Assembly (NCBI GenBank): GCA_964539135.1
Contig: CAZIFG010000027.1
Location: 1-16,064 of the forward strand
Source: CAZIFG01 sp964539135
GTDB taxonomy: Bacteria > Margulisbacteria > Marinamargulisbacteria > GCA-2716485 > CAZIFG01
Length of the DNA stretch: 16,064 nt
Reading direction: 5' to 3'
This document shows positions 14,648 through 16,064 of this stretch, piece after piece. Under the pieces are notes generated by a model. It searched no databases. It was not told where the DNA came from and worked only from the letters and a program-made list of their open reading frames with translations. Each line of letters starts with the position of its first letter. The first letter of the stretch is position 1. The position numbers were made by a program, and so were the translations under genes.

Positions 14648-15940
14648 ATGATTTCAAGATACAGCCGACCTGAAATGGTCAAAATATGGACCCTAGAAAA
14701 CAAGTTTAAAAAATGGATGGATGTAGAAATCGCGGCCTGCGAAGCACACGTGGAATTGGGAAATATCCCTCAAAAAGATTTAAACATCATCAAAGAAAAA
14801 GCCGACTTCAATGTAGATCGCATTTCAGAGATTGAAGCCGAAATTCATCACGATGTCATTGCCTTTTTAACCTGCGTCGCCGAATACGTGGGCCCTTCCT
14901 CACGATTCATTCACCTCGGGCTAACAAGTTCCGACGTTGTAGACACCGCCTTTAGCTTACAAATTAGAGAAGCGGGTACCTTACTCCTTCAAAACATTCA
15001 AGTCCTTCAAAACAGTCTTAAAAAACAAGCCGAAGAACACAAATATACGCTTTGCATGGGCAGAACGCATGGGGTTCACGCAGAGCCTACAACCTTGGGA
15101 TTAAAACTCACCATTTGGTACGAAGAACTGAATCGACATAGAACACGACTGCAACAAGCCATTGCCCATATTAATGTCGGGAAAATATCCGGTGCTGTTG
15201 GAAATTACGCCCATATGCCCCCCATCCTAGAAGAAAAGGTCTGTCAAAAATTAAATCTAGACCCCGCCAAAATCAGCACCCAAATTCTGCAACGCGACCG
15301 TCATGCCGAATTTATCATAGTCATTGCCCTCATTGGCGGCACACTTGAAAAAATGGCGACTGAAATTCGTGCCCTCCAAAAAACAGAATTTAATGAAATT
15401 TTAGAACCCTTTGGATCCGCTCAAAAAGGCAGTTCCGCCATGCCCCACAAAAAAAACCCCATTGTCTGTGAGCGCATTACAGGACTGTCTCGAACCCTCA
15501 GAGGCTATGCCCTAACCGCCATGGAAAATCAAAGCTTATGGCATGAAAGAGACATTTCCCACTCTTCCGCAGAACGCATCATCTTTCCAGACGCCAGCAT
15601 TGGCCTAGACTACATGTTCGGACTCATCACAAAAGTAATCGATGGCATGCAAGTCAATAAAGCCGCCATGACTGAAAATATTGGGAAATCCTATAATGTC
15701 TTTCTCTCTCAACAGCTCTTACTCAAAATGATTGATAAAGGCATGTTAAGAGAAGAAGCCTACAGAATCGTCCAGAAAAATGCCCATGCGGCCTTTGATG
15801 AACGTGTATTATTCAACAAAAAAATAAAAGAAGATCCTCAAATTCAAACCCTTTTCACCGATCAAGAACTCGAAGACATTTTTAATTTTGATCGATACAC
15901 AACACAGGTTCAAACCATTTTTGATCGTGTATATCTATAA
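14648..15940 (+). CDS. purB: Adenylosuccinate lyase
   Basis: PurB splits fumarate from SAICAR in purine synthesis and from adenylosuccinate in the AMP branch. The 430-residue protein is of normal length for the Bacillus/Thermotoga type and begins MISRYSRPEMVKIW, matching the family, so the first ATG is right. Motifs: EIHHDVIAF (65-73), HLGLTSSDVVDTA (89-101), GRTHGVHAEPT (138-148) with catalytic H141, and the superfamily signature GSSAMPHKKNP (261-271) with catalytic serine 263. They are followed by WHERDISHSSAER (298-310), which closes the active site. Everything is intact. The gene diverges from aroE across 89 bases and is followed after 50 bases by a separately promoted tRNA gene. A short weak inverted repeat behind the stop has no T-run, so I do not call a terminator. 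No other purine gene is near. Confidence 0.97.
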   Translation: MISRYSRPEMVKIWTLENKFKKWMDVEIAACEAHVELGNIPQKDLNIIKEKADFNVDRISEIEAEIHHDVIAFLTCVAEYVGPSSRFIHLGLTSSDVVDTAFSLQIREAGTLLLQNIQVLQNSLKKQAEEHKYTLCMGRTHGVHAEPTTLGLKLTIWYEELNRHRTRLQQAIAHINVGKISGAVGNYAHMPPILEEKVCQKLNLDPAKISTQILQRDRHAEFIIVIALIGGTLEKMATEIRALQKTEFNEILEPFGSAQKGSSAMPHKKNPIVCERITGLSRTLRGYALTAMENQSLWHERDISHSSAERIIFPDASIGLDYMFGLITKVIDGMQVNKAAMTENIGKSYNVFLSQQLLLKMIDKGMLREEAYRIVQKNAHAAFDERVLFNKKIKEDPQIQTLFTDQELEDIFNFDRYTTQVQTIFDRVYL

Positions 15941-15948
15941 CTCTATTA

Positions 15949-15977
15949 TTAACAGATAGAATAGATCGTGATAAAAT
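15949..15977 (+). promoter_or_regulatory. Promoter of the tRNA-Cys gene
   Basis: TTAACA (15949-15954), 17 bases and TAAAAT (15972-15977) stand 13 bases before the mature tRNA. Transcription should begin near 15984, leaving a short leader for RNase P to remove. The boxes are close to consensus, consistent with strong tRNA expression. Confidence 0.7.
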
Positions 15978-15990
15978 ACCCCCCTCTAGT

Positions 15991-16064
15991 GGCGGCGTAG
16001 CCAAGTGGTAAGGCCGAGGTCTGCAAAACCTCTACCCCCAGTTCGAATCTGGGCGCCGCCTCCA
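15991..16064 (+). tRNA. trnC: tRNA-Cys, anticodon GCA
   Basis: The 74-base gene folds into a full cloverleaf. The acceptor arm GGCGGCG pairs perfectly with CGCCGCC. The D arm carries AGTGGTAA in its loop. The anticodon stem GAGGT/ACCTC holds the loop CTGCAAA with anticodon GCA, reading UGC and UGU. The T arm CCCAG/CTGGG encloses TTCGAAT. The CCA end is encoded and is the last triplet of the window. Other tRNA genes could follow outside. Confidence 0.97.

Noticed and set aside
15942..15960. TCTAT/ATAGA inverted repeat behind purB as a terminator
   Set aside because: The stem has five mostly A-T pairs with no T-run, and it overlaps the -35 box of the tRNA promoter.
1..16064. Mobile element, CRISPR array, prophage, toxin-antitoxin or biosynthetic cluster
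   Set aside because: No transposase, integrase, terminal inverted repeats, regularly spaced repeats or phage structural genes were found. Base composition looks even across the window.

Overview
This is a compact bacterial chromosomal segment, AT-rich by eye, with genes on both strands, almost no spare DNA and no gap above 300 bases. It carries housekeeping enzymes (glycine decarboxylase GcvP, leucyl-tRNA synthetase, L-aspartate oxidase NadB, shikimate dehydrogenase AroE, adenylosuccinate lyase PurB, tRNA-Cys) mixed with secreted and surface proteins. The surface proteins are two lipoprotein zinc peptidases, a membrane protein ending in a FlgD/T9SS-like beta domain, and a repeat-bearing secreted protein with a YALRA-type motif. 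That mixture recalls little-studied diderm lineages such as Margulisbacteria, Elusimicrobiota or Omnitrophota. This placement is a low-confidence inference: there is no rRNA or other marker here. No IS element, phage, CRISPR array or other sign of transfer was seen.

Layout. 1-1444 (minus) is a two-gene surface-protein operon, its second gene cut by the left edge. From 1618 (plus) come a shrunken dihydroorotase-like protein without its metal ligands and then gcvP. 5387-8980 (plus) holds two tandem paralogous M30-like lipoprotein peptidases and a small secreted OB-fold-like protein. leuS (minus, 8994-11408) and nadB (plus, 11486-12991) diverge from interleaved promoters. A six-helix membrane protein is translationally coupled behind aroE (minus, 12988-14558). 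purB (plus, 14648-15940) diverges from aroE, and tRNA-Cys closes the window (15991-16064).

The strongest shared pattern is regulatory. Several genes have a sigma70-type promoter whose -10 box, repeatedly TACACT, ends only 6 to 9 bases before the start codon, with no Shine-Dalgarno sequence. Their transcripts should start at or within a few bases of the start codon, so they should be leaderless or nearly so. leuS, gcvP and the 1444 gene instead have clear Shine-Dalgarno sequences. Both modes of initiation therefore appear side by side.

The metabolic genes touch glycine cleavage, NAD synthesis, the shikimate pathway, purine synthesis and leucyl-tRNA charging, but no pathway is complete. The envelope genes (1-1444, 5387-8980, 12988-13731) are the least understood part. 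The tandem peptidase pair and the degenerate dihydroorotase are the best candidates for new biology.
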